Notes under the pieces: model-generated
The model's database searches: none
The model's input: only the letters and a program-made list of their open reading frames with translations
Told to the model about the DNA's origin: nothing
Origin: Diphasiastrum complanatum
Taxonomy: Eukaryota > Streptophyta > Lycopodiopsida > Lycopodiales > Lycopodiaceae
Direction of reading: 5' to 3'
Length of the DNA: 64,000 bases
Assembly: GCA_029204225.1 (NCBI GenBank)
Contig: CM055101.1
Location: forward strand, 63,328,671-63,392,670
Shown here: one piece after another, positions 37,873-49,695 of the stretch
How positions within the stretch are numbered: position 1 is the stretch's first letter
How the letters are laid out: each line of letters starts with the position of its first letter
Position numbers and translations under genes: made by a program

Positions 37873-38526
37873 ATGGACAAGCTTGATGGAACCAATTACC
37901 ATATGTGGAAATTTAAGATGAAAATTGTACTAAAGGCTAAAAAATTGTATGACGTTGTTACAGGTGCAGAAGGAAAACCCGAAGCAGATGACGTAGCAAT
38001 TGCCTGATGGAAGCTGAAGGATGGAAAGGCTTTCGCGCTGATCATCCTAAACATTATGGATACCCAGATTGGCTATGTATCCGAGGCCCAGACATTGAAG
38101 GAAGTCTGGGACATCTTGAGCACACTATATGAAGTGTGAGATATAGCTTCCAAGCTACATCTCAGGAAGAAATTTTACTCCCTCAAGATGGCGAATGGTG
38201 ATTCCCTGCAGAATCAAATCAATCAATTGAAGAACATGCTAAGGCAAATGGCCACTGTCAGATCTGTCATAGACGATCAAGACACAATGATGCAATTGCT
38301 TACAAGCTTGCCAAGCTCATACGACAGCTGGGTGATGATCATCATGACACATCCAAAACTAACTCTTTCAAGAGTCATTACTATGTTGTTGCAGGAAGAC
38401 ATGTGGAGGAACAAAGCCTCAAGTTCCTCAGCTGATTCTCACGCTATATACACCAACAAGAGCATGACTAAGCAGAATAAGAAGAAATATCCGAAGCAAT
38501 CAAAGCCAGACCAGAAACCAGGATAG
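37873..38526 (+). pseudogene. Copia G: gag
   Basis: It starts MDKLDGTNYHMWKFKMKIVL, a gag start different from that of elements A to E. It goes on with YSLKMANGDSLQNQINQLKN, LLTSLPSSYDSWVMIIM and a Lys-rich end at KQSKPDQKPG*. A TGA near 38005 and a TGA near 38138 interrupt it. The zinc knuckle is not seen and protease is missing. Confidence 0.85.
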
Positions 38527-38589
38527 CACAAATTTGAATGTGATCAGTGCAAAGTAGTTGATAGGACAGGCAAGACCATAGCACTCGAA

Positions 38590-39600
38590 AAGAGGCATGG
38601 ATACTTGTATAAATAAAGTCATTTCTTTTCTGCTTCTAGTCAGGTGCTCAGTACTTCTATTCATGCAAATAAAAGTTTACTTTGGCATTATAGACTTGGT
38701 CACTTGAATCATGCTGAAGTACAACAAATGTCTAGACAATCTATTGTTCTTGATCTCGACTATCCTCGTGATAAAGTTGAATTACCTATCTGTCAAGTTA
38801 GACGTGTCCATTGTCGACCCACTTTTTGACAACGAATTAGACGAAGATGTTGCTTGCTATCTAACAACAAGTCCCAAGAGTGGTTCATCAGTCAAATCCT
38901 CCCAGAAGATCAAGCCGAGTGCACACACAGCCCACAAAGTATACTCCTGAGTCTACATGTCTCTTGATACAAGAACCGACGACAGTCAAAGAGGCACTTA
39001 GCCAACCAGACTCTGATCTCTGGAGAGAAGCTATGGATAGAGAGTATTCCTCTCTGGTCAAGAACTAGACGTAATCACTAGTCAAACCTCCTATTGGCTA
39101 CAATATTATTGATTGCAAATGGACCTTTAAGATCAAATACAATGCCAACGGAGCAATTGATCGAAAGAAGGAAAGACTGGTAGCACGAGGATTCACTCAG
39201 ATTCCCAACGTCGACTACAGCAAGACTTTCAGTCCAGTAGTCAAGCATTCATCGATCCGAGCACTCTTGTCTTATGCGACAACTGCTGACCTCGAGGTAC
39301 ATCAACTTGATGTACAAACAGCCTATCTGAATGGAGTTATACAAGAATACATCTACATGATCCAGCCCAAAGGATACGTTCTGGAAGGTATGAAGAATCA
39401 TGTCTGTAAACTCCACAAAGCACTTTACGGCTTGAAACAGTCTGTCAGAGCTTGGTTTTAGAGGATCAACACACTCGTCATCGAACAAGGATTCAAGCCA
39501 AGCACTGCTGATTGCAACGTCTATTCCAAGTCAGTGTAGCAATCTTTCATCATCATCACCTTATACGTGGATGATACGTTGCTCTTCAGCAATAATACCA
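38590..39600 (+). pseudogene. Copia G: pre-integrase and N-terminal RT
   Basis: A pre-integrase piece with LLWHYRLGHLNHAEVQQMSR is followed at once by the acidic linker before RT (PPRRSSRVHTQPTKY, ALSQPDSDLWREAMDREYSS). The integrase core is therefore deleted. RT reads CKWTFKIKYNANGAIDRKKE, RGFTQIPNVDYSKTFSPVVK, LDVQTAYLNGVIQEYIYMIQ, ALYGLKQSVRAWF and LYVDDTLLFSN with a stop or two. It ends abruptly after the YVDD motif at about 39600, where GGTACT-rich sequence begins. Confidence 0.85.
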
Positions 39601-39639
39601 ATTTGGTGTACTATTTGAACCTATCGTGTAACAATTTTG

Positions 39640-41210
39640 ATTCTCCAGACTACCAATAAAGGTTCTTGTACTTTCTGCATGTTTAGTACTTTGGTACTAT
39701 AAGATGCCTTGGTACTACCTGTATATGATGCTTTGGTACTACCCGTAGATACTTTCTACCGTTCAGATACTATCTGTGTATGATACTTTGGTACTACTTC
39801 TATATGATGCTCTGGTACTACCTGTTGGTGCTTTCTACCTGTTACATGATAAGACTTCTTGAATATAGATTAGTGGTAACGAGAATACTTCTCAACTTCA
39901 CTTTGAAGATGTAAACAATGACTTTAATGCAGAAGGAATCGTTAAGAAGTTTTGAGTGAACCCACACTGTATTGAGCTGCAAGGTACTAATTTTACAAAT
40001 TTTGTACTGTTTTGGTACTATTTTTGTTTGATAAAACTCTTTAATATGAAAAATTCATATTACAAGAACTTATCATGAACCAATTCTGATTGTATTGACT
40101 ACCAAATTAGGTCTTTTATACTAAGTGTCTCATTTTTATTTTAAAGTCTATCAAATTGGTACTATTTAGACTTCTCGTGTCTCTATTTTACCCATAAAAC
40201 TATCAAGTTTGGTACTTTTTTTGTTATATTTTTGTGTGTTCGCAGCTTGCTTACAATCCATTCTGGTCTTTTTGGTACTATTTTATTGTTGTTTACCAAT
40301 TGGTAGAATCTAAGCATTAGTTACTACCAATTTTACAAGATTTGTACTATTTTTGTAATGTTTACGTATTCTAGAAACTTTTGAGTACCAAAGGTTGGTG
40401 CTATTTGAACCAATCGTACAACAATTTCGATCCTCCAAACTACCGATTAAGGTTCTTGTACTTTCTGCATGCTTAGTACTGTGGTACTATAAGATGATTT
40501 GGTACTTTGGGACTACCTATATATGATGCTTTAGTACTACTTGCAGGTACTTTCTACCTTCATGATACTACCTATGTACAATACTTTGGTACTACCTGTA
40601 TATGATGCTTTGGTACTACATGTTGGTACTTTCTACTTGTAACACGATAAGACTTCTTGAATATAGATCGGTGGTAACGAAAATACTCCTCAAGTTCACT
40701 TTGAAGATGTTAAGAATGACTTTAATGTAGAAGGAATCTTTAAGAAGTTTCGAGTGAACCAACATTGTATTGAGCTGCACCAGTGTCGGGTACTAATTTT
40801 GTATTGTTTTATTTGTATATAATGCTTTGGTACTACTTGCAGGTACTTTCTACCATTCTGGTACTACTTGTGTATAATAGTTAGGGTACTACCTCTATAT
40901 GATGTTTTGGTACTCCTTGTTGGTACTTTCTACTTGTAACATGATAAGACTTCTTGAATATAGATCAGTAGTAACGAGATACTCCTCAAGTTCACTTTGA
41001 AGATGTTAACAATGACTTTAATATAGATGGAATCTTTAAGAAGTTTCAAGTGAACCAACACTGTATTGAGCTGCACTAGTGTCAGTACTAATTTTACAAA
41101 TTTTGTATTGTTTTGGTAAAACTCTTTAATATGAAAGATTTGTACAATAAAAACTTATCGTGAAGCAATTCTGATCCTACTGACTACCAAATTAGGTCTT
41201 TTATAAGTCT
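39640..41210 (+). repeat. Three diverged copies of a GGTACT-rich segment
   Basis: The blocks at about 39655-40135, 40440-40810 and 40810-41205 share the order: TTCTTGTACTTTCTGCATG, several TGATGCTTTGGTACTACCTG units, GATAAGACTTCTTGAATATAG, an exon-like block and GTATTGAGCTGCA. The spacers are GGTACT-rich like the intron of the 21-29 kb element. The exon-like block can be read as HFEDVNNDFN and KKFRVNQHCIEL with mostly conservative differences between copies. No recognised family. Confidence 0.7.
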
Positions 41211-41705
41211 TGTTGGATTATTCTCCTTCTTACCAATCGAATAATCAGTTTTAATTTTCATCTATTGTTTATCCAGTTCTGCGGATTTTCCCATGTGTTT
41301 ACATAGTCTGTAGAATTACAAGTGTTTCTCACAATCTGCAAAATTACATGGAGTTTACGACGGTGTCTCTTTTTTACATTTTTTGCCTGACAAAAATCTA
41401 GTGTAAAAACACAATGTCGCATTTTTTGCTTTTCCAGAAGAGCCTCAAATGTTAAGAAAGTGTGGGGCAACCCTAAATGAGATTTAAGGGCACCTTCTCT
41501 TTTTCTCCTTTTTTGGTGAAAAACTCGATAGTGTCATTTGTTTCTGTTTTAGTTCTTGTCTGCAGAGCTACAGTTTTGGTTCAATATGCAGATAGAACGT
41601 TTACAGCCAATTTCATCACTTATCAGCAATCAATGACAAGGACCAGATGGATGCCAGCTGATCATCAGCCAACTGGCGATCGCAATTCACGATTTAATTT
41701 TTTAG

Positions 41706-41714
41706 TATAAATAG
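41706..41714 (+). promoter_or_regulatory. TATA box of the copia H LTR
   Basis: TATAAATAG in the middle of the LTR, 65 bp before the (CT)n tract, fits a retrotransposon core promoter. Transcription would start near 41735-41745 and place the CU repeat in the RNA leader. Confidence 0.6.
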
Positions 41715-41776
41715 CTGTTCATATTCACACAGTTTGACGATCAGATTTCAAGATTATCAGAAGCATTTGAATAGTT

Positions 41777-41778
<2 letters not shown>

Positions 41779-41847
<69 letters not shown>
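41779..41847. repeat. (CT)n microsatellite
   Basis: 69 bp of CT repeat within the copia H LTR, downstream of its TATA box. Confidence 0.98.
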
Positions 41848-41850
<3 letters not shown>

Positions 41851-42419
41851 CCTGCAAGCTTGTACACTCCTGAGCATTCTAGCTCACTTCTTAGAGTTGT
41901 TTTAGAGATTGTTATTGCGCTACTACTTATCAGCATTGCGGTTAATTCAGTCTTTTATTTTTAGCCGCTCAGAGATAGCATGAAGTACGTGGCTTCAATC
42001 CGTAACTTATTGTACTCATTTACTTCTGTTACGTTTTCATATTGAATCAATACTATCCTTCATTGCGTTCAATTTTCGTCTCAGAATGTATGCGTTTCTG
42101 TTTTTCTTCGCGACTAATTCGCAAACAATTCACGACTAATTATTTGTCCGATAGTTTTTTATGCTTAATTGTCTGGCTACGTAATCATTGTAGTATGGGC
42201 GATTTCAAAGTTAGTTACTATAAGTTCAAATGTGATTTCTATCACTATTTTTTTTTTGAAATTGATAGGCATAGTCATGCATTGTGAAAGAGGAAGATAG
42301 TCTATTCCGCCATGCACAAAAAGTTTTCTTTCTAGACACTCGAATTATTTTCATTTGTTTCTTTTTGAGTTTATTTTCTTTTCGAGCTAGACCTATCTTC
42401 TGCACACCACTTTCCGACA

Positions 42420-42475
42420 TGGTATCAGAGCGAATTTCACTACTTCTTTATCTAATTCCAACATGATATCAGAGC
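42420..42475 (+). promoter_or_regulatory. Copia H: primer-binding site, duplicated
   Basis: TGGTATCAGAGC at 42420-42431 follows the LTR end. A second near copy, CCAACATGATATCAGAGC, ends about 45 bp later. The words TCCGACAT/TCCAACAT before both suggest that the LTR end plus PBS was tandemly duplicated. Confidence 0.75.
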
Positions 42476-42589
42476 AAAAGCTCTCATACTTGATATCCAG
42501 CATGATCAATTCAAATCACTATCAAAGATCTTATATTTTCCTAAACTCTCTACAAATCTGTTATTAGTGAGTAGAATTACAGATTAAGG

Positions 42590-42804
42590 TCATAAGGTAG
42601 AACTTGAATCTGATCAATGCAAAATAATTGATAGGAGTAATAAGATCCTTGCACTCGGCAAGAGGTAGGGCTACTTATATAGATTGGCACACTATTATTC
42701 TGAGTCTAGTCAAGCCTTGAAAACCTCTGTTCTAGTCAATAAAGCATTACTATGGCATCATCGCTTGGGACACTTGAATCATGCATCTGTTATGAACATG
42801 TCTG
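42590..42804 (+). pseudogene. Copia H: pre-integrase scrap
   Basis: The frame gives LALGKR, then ALLWHHRLGHLNHASVMNMS, matching WHYRLGHLNHAEVQQMS of copia G. It is cut by the LTR of copia D at 42805. Gag and protease are missing between the leader and this piece. Confidence 0.7.
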
Positions 42805-43445
42805 TGAAATATTTCGGATCCTTAATATCCAATCTACGTAAATGATCTTTGGCTAGAAAGAGAAATACACTACCAATCTCACCAATGTAGAAAAATCAGC
42901 ATCTACACACAAAATGAGATGCAAACACTAATAGAACTTGATCAAACTTGAATGAAATGATAAAATATTGTTCCTATCCGCACAAAACTAGCAAGCTACT
43001 GTATTTCACACGTGTGGATCCAAAAATAATAATAAATGATCATTCTACACATAGAATTGTAAGCAATCACCAAGATAGTGCACCAATGGATAGTAGAACC
43101 CAAGAGAACCATGTATAAGCATGAAATGAGATAGAGAAGAAAGACGATTGCTCTCTCCATAAGTTACATCCTTTTCTAACAGGTCCAAACCCTATTTGGC
43201 CACTTGGCTTTCCCACCAAAATGCTAACCCTACTATTTTTGGGTCTAGATTTAGTGTACCCAATTATTCAAAGTTGAATCTACTCAAACTCGCATTCTAA
43301 CTTTCTCACACTTTCAAAAAGTGTTTATTCAAATGACATTTAGACTAATGAGCTTTGAAAAGTCAATCTCTAAGTCTAAAACAAGTTTTGGCCTCAATAT
43401 GCCGAATATAAAATTATAGCAAAATGTCTAGTTGAATCTTTCACA
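42805..43445 (-). repeat. 3' LTR of copia D
   Basis: Plus-strand termini TGAAATATTTCGG and TTTCACA, 641 bp. CTCCCTCTTC follows (43446-43455), giving the minus-strand polypurine tract GAAGAGGGAG. It has TTCACACGTGTGGATCC at about 43008. Confidence 0.85.
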
Positions 43446-43580
43446 CTCCCTCTTCAACTAGTTTTAGCATAGACTTTGATAGCACTCCAAGTGAAGTCCT
43501 ATGCTTCATGAACAAGTCCTTTCCCAATGCTTTGGTGAAGATATCAGCTACACATTTCATTGAAGACACATGTTGAAGCT

Positions 43581-44834
43581 TCATCTCCTTTGCAATGACT
43601 TGCTCCCTTCAAAGTGATATTGTATCTCAATATGCTTGCTCCTAGCATGAAAGATAGGATTGGATGCCAGTCTTTGGGCTGATTGATTGTCACAAACGAT
43701 GATTGGGCTCTTTGAAAAATCCAACAAGTGAATATCCTTGATCATTCTCTTGATCCATACCATCTCCTTTGTGTAATGTGTAAGAGCTTTGTACTCGGCC
43801 TCACTAGATAACAATGAGATAGTGGCTTGTTTCTTCGACATCCATGATATAGCTCCATCACCTATGAAAATACAATAAGAACTAATGGATTTCCTATCCA
43901 TTACATCTCCAGCATAGTCTGAATCTAAAAATCCAAAAATATTAGGCTATGATCCCTCATACAATATGCCAAAATCTTGAGTTCCAATGATGTACCTCAA
44001 AACTCGCTTTCCTAGCTTCCAACGCTCCTCACTAGGATCTTGCATGAATCGACTCAATCTTCCAACACAATAGCTTAGATCTGGTCTAGTAATGGTTAGA
44101 TAGATGAGTGAACCAACTAGCTTCCTATAGAGAGTAATGTCCTCGAAGGATCTTTCATTACCTCTTATAGTTAGCTTTACATGAGACTCCATAGGTGTAT
44201 CAATAGCTTTTGCATCTTCCATATGAAATATTTCTAGAATAGAATTAACATACTTCTCTTGACAAATGAAAGTAGTTTGAGAAGATTTAATGACTTATAT
44301 TCCCAAAATTTAATGCAAATTACCAAGATCATGCACCTCAAACTCCTTCTTAACAACATTCTTGATATCCTTCACATCTTGATTGTCTCCGCCACTCAAG
44401 ATGATATCGTCCACATAGATTAGCAAGATGGTAACATAATTTTCAGCAAACCTATAATAAATTGAATGATCATATTCACTCATAACAAAGCCTTGAGAGA
44501 GTAAAAAAATGTTAAGGTTAGCATACAACCTCCTTGGTGCTTGCTTAAGGCAATACAAACTCTTTTGTAAAAGACACACATGATTTGGCTTTGTTGATAA
44601 AATGTAGCTCTCGGATTGCTCCATGTACACTTCCTCCTCAAGATTACCATTCAAGAATGCATTTGAAATGTCCATTTTCCATAGATCTCATCCATAAAGT
44701 GTAGCAAGTGAAATGATGACTCGAATACTTACCATCTTTGCCATGGGTGCAAAGGTCTCATCATAGTCAAGCCCTTGTTGTTGAGCATATCCTTTTGCCA
44801 CTAATCTTGCCTTGTACTTGTTGAGAGATCCATA
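43581..44834 (-). pseudogene. Copia D: RT and RNase H
   Basis: RT blocks in broken frames: MDISNAFLNGNLEEEVYMEQ, SLYCLKQAPRRLYANL (Cys and Arg replace the usual Gly and Ala/Trp), IYVDDIILSGGD and EFEVHDLGNLH. Then DTPMESHVKL, YRKLVGSLIYLTITRPDLSY, and RNase H AISWMSKKQATISLLSSEAE, IVCDNQSAQRLASNPIFHA, RSKHIEIQYHF. Stops lie between the blocks (for example near 44309, 44223 and 43946). The YVDD catalytic residues are intact, but no continuous protein could be made. Confidence 0.88.
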
Positions 44835-45751
44835 TTAGTTTGTCTTCACCTTGAAGATCCATTTGCATCCAATAGCTTTCTTGTCCTTAGGCAACTCCAC
44901 CAATCTCCCTGTTCCATTCTTCATAAGAGCTTGATACTCAAGATCCATTGCTTGGATCCACTCCTCTTCTTTCCTTGCTTGATCTACACTTGTAGCCTCA
45001 TCTAAAGAGGTTAGGAAAGCAACATAATTTCTAGAAACTACTTGCTTATCCTTTTGATCATATGTGAGCCTTGAAGGTACTTGTCTTTCTCTTGATGTTC
45101 TCCTTGGCTTTTGACTTGATGAAACACCATCATCATCACCATCCAAAGTAGGATCCTTCTCATCAACATCAAGAATGTTAGATCCATCCACACTACCATA
45201 AATCATGCTTGAAGACACTTTTGGATTGTTCCCCTCATCAAAAATGACATCTCTACCAACAATCACTTTGTTAGTAGAAGGAATGTAAACCTTGTAAGCT
45301 TTACTCACCTCACTATATCCAACAAAAATACCTCTTCTTGAAGATGGACCCTCCTTGGTCCTATCATCAAGAGTAATGTTGACATAGCATTTGCATCCAA
45401 AGGTTCTTAGAAAGTTGACACTCAGCCTCCTCTTGAATAGCATCTCAAAAGGTGTCCTTCCATCCAAAATAGCACTCGGCCACCTATTGTACAAGAAATT
45501 GGCACAAACAAAGCTGGATCCCAAAATGGTTTGTCAAGATTAGCACTTAACCTCATAGCTTTATCACTTTCACATAAAGTCCTATTCTTCCTTTCAGCCA
45601 CTCCATTTTGTTGTGGGGTCCTTGATGTTGTATACTCCCTCTTGATTCCATGCTCATCACAAAAGGCCTTGAACTTGTTAGATATGTACTCACCACCATT
45701 GTCACTCCTCAAGCACTTGATCTTTGTGAAAAATTGGTTCTTGCAACACAT
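44835..45751 (-). pseudogene. Copia D: integrase (C-terminal two thirds)
   Basis: It begins KIKCLRSDNGGEYISNKFKA, then TPQQNGVAERKNRTLCESDK (Asp and Glu of the triad). A frameshift leads to FLYNRWPSAILDGRTPFEML, FVGYSEVSKAYKVYIPSTNK and the linker to RT (RQVPSRLTYDQKDKQ, IQAMDLEYQALMKNGT), stopping at FKVKTN*. The pre-integrase zinc region and the first catalytic Asp are deleted: protease sequence runs into the middle of integrase at about 45710-45750. Confidence 0.87.
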
Positions 45752-46260
45752 CCAACTTGGTTAGCAATAACAAAAGCATCTAGTTTGAAAAACTTCCCAT
45801 GTCTTTTACCTTTTCCAACCAGGACATCCTTCCTTTTGATCAAACAAGCATCTCCATCAAACTCCACCTTGAGGCCTTTACTTAGCATGTGGCTCGCACT
45901 AAGCAGATTCTTGGTAATAGATGGAATAAACAAGGCATCCTCCAAATGAAGAGAAATAGGAATTGTGACAATCCCTTTGATTGCACACTCACCGTCATTG
46001 GCCGTGTAGATCACCCTCTTGTCATCTCCATATGCCAACAAAGAAGTGAAGTACTCTTTGTGAAAGGTCATGGGTGAACTTGCTCCACTATCAATCCACC
46101 AAGGATCTAGATCTCCATCATTAGCAAGCATATATGAAGACATCACAAAATCATCATCATTTGCATCTTGAACATCCAAGACATCCTCATCAAGAGTAAG
46201 ATTATCTTGCTTGTCTCCTTGATCTCTCTTCTTCGTCCTTTGATGCCACAATAGAAGCAT
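45709..46260 (-). pseudogene. Copia D: protease
   Basis: WWIDSGASSPMTFHKEYFTS holds the DSGA active site, followed by VIYTANDGECAIKGIVTIPI, LFIPSITKNLLSASHMLSKG and GKFFKLDAF, a complete protease domain. His of the usual SSHM is Pro. No zinc knuckle lies upstream. Instead the frame joins gag remains. Confidence 0.85.
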
Positions 46261-46546
46261 AGAGCTTCTTCAATGAATTCCAAGCTTCCAAAGATGATGT
46301 GCACTTACCAACTTCCTTGAGAAGTTCATTGGTAACATTCATCTTTATAATGTGTAGAGCCTTCTTGGCCCTCTTGTCATACCTCAATTGATCTTGTTGT
46401 GTTGCTGGTCTCTCCTCCAAACCTACAACAATATCCAAAACATCATTCATCTCAAGAAGTGACTCCATCCTCACTTTCCACAATGAATAGTTACTTGAGG
46501 TAAGCCTATCATTGGCTTCCAACATGACTCCAATTGAGGTTGCCAT
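46202..46546 (-). pseudogene. Copia D: gag N-terminal third
   Basis: It starts MATSIGVMLEANDRLTSSNY, then WKVRMESLLEMNDVLDIV, LHIIKMNVTNELLKEVGKCT and LEAWNSLKKLYAS. It then breaks off into an Arg/Glu tail. The remainder of gag, including the zinc knuckle, is deleted before the protease. Confidence 0.85.
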
Positions 46547-47115
46547 GTAGCAATGACCTGATCTTCTCTTTCAACATGTTTCAATGCAAAAAGCACTCCT
46601 TTGAACAACAACAAATTCTTTCAAAAGAAATCACCAAGATTTGAAACTATCTCAAAAATTCTCCTCTAGCACTTATATCAAGCAAATCAACACATAGAAT
46701 CATGGAATCTTGATCAACCTATGATCTATTCTCAATCTAATGACTTTTGCCACTTCCTAAGATTGAAACACACTCAAATGAAGTCCAGCAACCTCACTAT
46801 CTAGAGATCAAAATTAGGGTTTTGACAAAATCACAAAAAATTGACTACTCCAAATCTACATGCAAATGTTGAAAATTTGATATGCAATTTATTAGCCACC
46901 ACTTAGGCTGATCCAATGATCCAAAAATCGGCCAAATCCAGTATGTGAATTCAAAAGTCAGAATTTATCAAGTTTATAAACCTATATAGGGTTTTGATCT
47001 ACAAAAGATCCAATCTACAAAAGCAAAAAACTCGATTTTGGTGTAGAATCCTCTCTAGCATGCTCTAGACTTGATATCTTCACCAAATCAATGATAGATT
47101 TCCTTATTCATAACC

Positions 47116-47459
47116 TGAAATACTGAAAGATTTTAAATCCTTAAGATCCAATCTACTTAAATGATCTTTGGTTAGAAAAAAGAAATACACTACCAATCTC
47201 ACCAATGTAGAAAAATCAGCATCTACACACAAAATGAGATGCAAACATTAATAGAACTTGATCAAACTTGAATGAAATGATAAAGTACTACTGATGTTCA
47301 TACAAAACCAGCAAGCTACTGTATTTTGCACGTGTGGATCCGAAAATAACAATAAATGATCATTCTATACATAGAATTGCAAGCAATCACCAAGATAGTG
47401 CACCAATGGATAGTAGAACCCAAGAGAACCATGTATAAGCATGAAATGAGATAGAGAAG
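47116..47459 (-). repeat. 5' LTR of copia D (inner part)
   Basis: Matches 42805-43142 closely, with GCACGTGTGGATCC replacing CACACGTGTGG by one base. The match ends at about 47459, so the outer half is missing. The sequence inside the LTR (GGTTATGAATAAGG on the minus strand) is not a recognisable initiator-Met PBS. Confidence 0.85.
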
Positions 47460-48190
47460 AGATAAGATTAAGCGATATCCTCCTTATGTACTAATGTGTT
47501 CAAACCAAAGAACCAGATTAAAGCATGTGTAACATTCTAATAATCCTCATCACATTCCTAGAATAATAACTACATCAATCTAACTCATACATACATTATT
47601 ATCATATATCATCTCCTTGATCAAATTTCTAGCAAACGATAGAAGGTATTAGTTACAATGATCATCATAGTGCTCATAGTAATCTTCAGTGTTTCATAGA
47701 AGCATTAACAGTTGTAGCAATATGCTATCACATACAGTGATAGTATTTGTATCCTCATATACGTCTTATTACCATTATCATATGCTCAATACTTATGATT
47801 ATCAAAGACCATCAACGCGAAATTGAGGACTCTTGTCGGGCGGCCAACCACATCAAACCATGCATAGAATAAGTATTCAATATGCAATCAATGCATGCAA
47901 GTTATGAGTGCATGATTTTCTCAGAAATCAGAAGCTAGTAATGTGATTAATCGCGTTTCATGTCTACGGCCAGTTGGTAGTTATAAGCGGTGCCATCATA
48001 CCATCGAATATATATGAAATCCTTCTATAAAATTGTGATGATCTGGCCATAGATAAGTTGTTGGCCATCATTCACATGCTATGCCAATCGATACATTAAT
48101 TGAAAAGTATCTATTAGCGATGAAACAGTATGACAGGGTTTGTTGTCAGCGATGATCCATTAGCACTAAGATTATGTGGTATACCTGCGA
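47460..48190. other. Stretch without recognisable gene
   Basis: AT-rich sequence next to the truncated LTR of copia D. No gene, RNA or repeat recognised. Confidence 0.4.
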
Positions 48191-48199
48191 TTTTGAGAA

Positions 48200-48540
48200 T
48201 GTTAAACGAGCCCTTATCACATGGTTCAAACCTCAGAAGTTTATGGAAGACCCTTTTCTACTTTTAAATAAAATTAAAATGGAAAAGCGGGAAATGGTTT
48301 GAGACTACATTTACGGGTAAAACGCCTCAGATTTGAGTGCGAACCTGAGCTGATTACCTGTATGGCACATTCATAACCTATAGTTAGTTATAAATATTTA
48401 TCTTGACCATGCAAAAGGCACATTACCTATCTCATCAACTATATCCTCAAGATAAGCCAAATATCAACCTGCGATTCAAGGACTGAACGACGAGCTTATA
48501 GGTACCGACAATCCAAGCCTTCCTGGTGTTCAAGAAATGA
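48200..48540 (+). pseudogene. Ty3/gypsy gag scrap
   Basis: The frame reads ALITWFKPQKFMEDPFLLLN, KIKMEKREM, matching the gag fragment near 32900 (FKPQKFLEELF, KMEKRERF). It decays into stops by 48370. Near 48490-48535 the words NDELIGTDNPSLPGVQ appear, which recur on the minus strand at about 49845-49900 as YDELIGTGNPSLPGVQ, so these two copies form an inverted repeat. Confidence 0.55.
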
Positions 48541-49056
48541 TTGGAACCATGTAAAAGCGGATAAACGAACACCAGATAAATTCAAGATTCAGAAAGATGT
48601 TGCGGCCGCTAGGATGCATGGGATAGGCAATCCTAGGTTGGGCTCGAGCGGAAAGGCGGGATTGCAAGCAAGCATGGTAAGTGAACTACTACTCTTATAG
48701 TTTATCTTTGATTTTATATGCTTTTATTTTTTAATATGCATTATGACTAGCTGCTTCAACGTAGTCCTAAATTAATTTCAACTTCAATTGAATGCATGGA
48801 TAGTTGGTGAACTATGGACATCTGCCAACTAAGGAGGAGTACGAATTTGCCTTTAGGGAATCGTACGACACATTAGTCGACAAACTAAAGAGCGAGGGTC
48901 ATCCTCCAAATGTAAGTACTAGTTTTTGTATTTATACTAGTGTGGTTTGTATTTCACCGTCAACTTTATTTAATTCAATACGATCAAGCATTAAATATTA
49001 ATGTAGTTTGTTTGCTTGTGTTCATGCAGACTGGACGTCACGACGACGATGAGTAG
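48540..49056 (+). pseudogene. 3' end of an unrecognised spliced gene
   Basis: Three exons with good splice sites and higher GC than the surroundings. Exon a ends DVAAARMHGIGNPRLGSSGK, AGLQASM before GTAAGT at 48676. Exon b (48804-48911, 36 codons) reads LVNYGHLPTKEEYEFAFRES, YDTLVDKLKSEGHPPN and ends at GTAAGT. Exon c (49030-49056) reads TGRHDDDE and stops. The upstream part is gone and sequence joins gypsy gag. It could be the C-terminus of a plant DNA-transposon protein, but I do not recognise it. Host-gene origin is not excluded. Confidence 0.5.
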
Positions 49057-49219
49057 ATTAGATTTATAAGTTTTAGTTGATGTTAGATCTAGAAAGACTC
49101 GTGCGACATTAAAGCACCAATTTTGTAATACATTAATTCATATTATGAAAAATACTATTATTGCAAATGATCGTGCTATATTGCCATTGCTTTTATATGT
49201 GCAATGTTTTTTTTTTCAA

Positions 49220-49690
49220 AAATTGCAATGTCAAATTTAGGGATGTAAACATGAGGAGCCTCTACGACATGAGCAAGAAGGACATACTCATAGGTTTGAA
49301 AATATCCAGACCTGATACTGAGTTTTGTAGAGCTTGTCAGAAAGGGAAACAACATCGGAATCCATTTGTACACGAGGGAAGAAGAGCTAAAGAAGTTCTT
49401 GAGCTCGTCCACTCAGATGTCTATGGACCGACAAAGGCTCTGGATCGAGATATTTTCTGACGTTCATTGATGACTATAACTGGATGACAACGATCTATTA
49501 CTTGAAGAAAAAATCTGAAGTGTTTGATTCTTTCAAGAAGTTCGTGGCATTCGTAAAAAGACACACCTCGAAGAAGATTCAGATCATCAGGTCTGATAAT
49601 GGAGGTGAGTATAAGAGCACATAATTTTCAAGATTCTACCAAGAACAAGGAATATAACATCAATCACTCATGTGTACATACTTGAATATA
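49220..49690 (+). pseudogene. Copia pre-integrase/integrase scrap
   Basis: NMRSLYDMSKKDILIGLKIS, FCRACQKGKQHRNPF, then KEVLELVHSDVYGPTKALDR is the end of the zinc region and the start of an integrase core (first Asp in HSDVYGP). A frameshift at about 49457 leads to FIDDYNWMTTIYYLKKKSEV and IIRSDNGGEYKST in another phase. GP(T/M) wording places it with the lineage at 7104, not with A to E. It ends at the small terminal-inverted-repeat element. Confidence 0.75.
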
Positions 49691-49695
49691 ATGGT

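Larger units (their letters stand above)
41211..42419 (+). repeat. Copia H: LTR
   Basis: It starts TGTTGGATTATTCTCC right after the repeated segment and ends TTTCCGACA before the PBS, about 1209 bp. It contains a TATA box, a (CT)n tract about 65 bp further on, and a 3' part shared with copia G. No partner LTR was found in the window. The left border is by inspection only. Confidence 0.65.
42805..47459 (-). mobile_element. Copia element D
   Basis: An LTR retrotransposon inserted in copia H. The 3' LTR is complete and the 5' LTR is truncated at its outer end, so no target duplication can be checked. Gag end, zinc knuckle and part of integrase are missing. The order gag, protease, integrase, RT, RNase H on the minus strand is that of copia. 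Confidence 0.9.
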
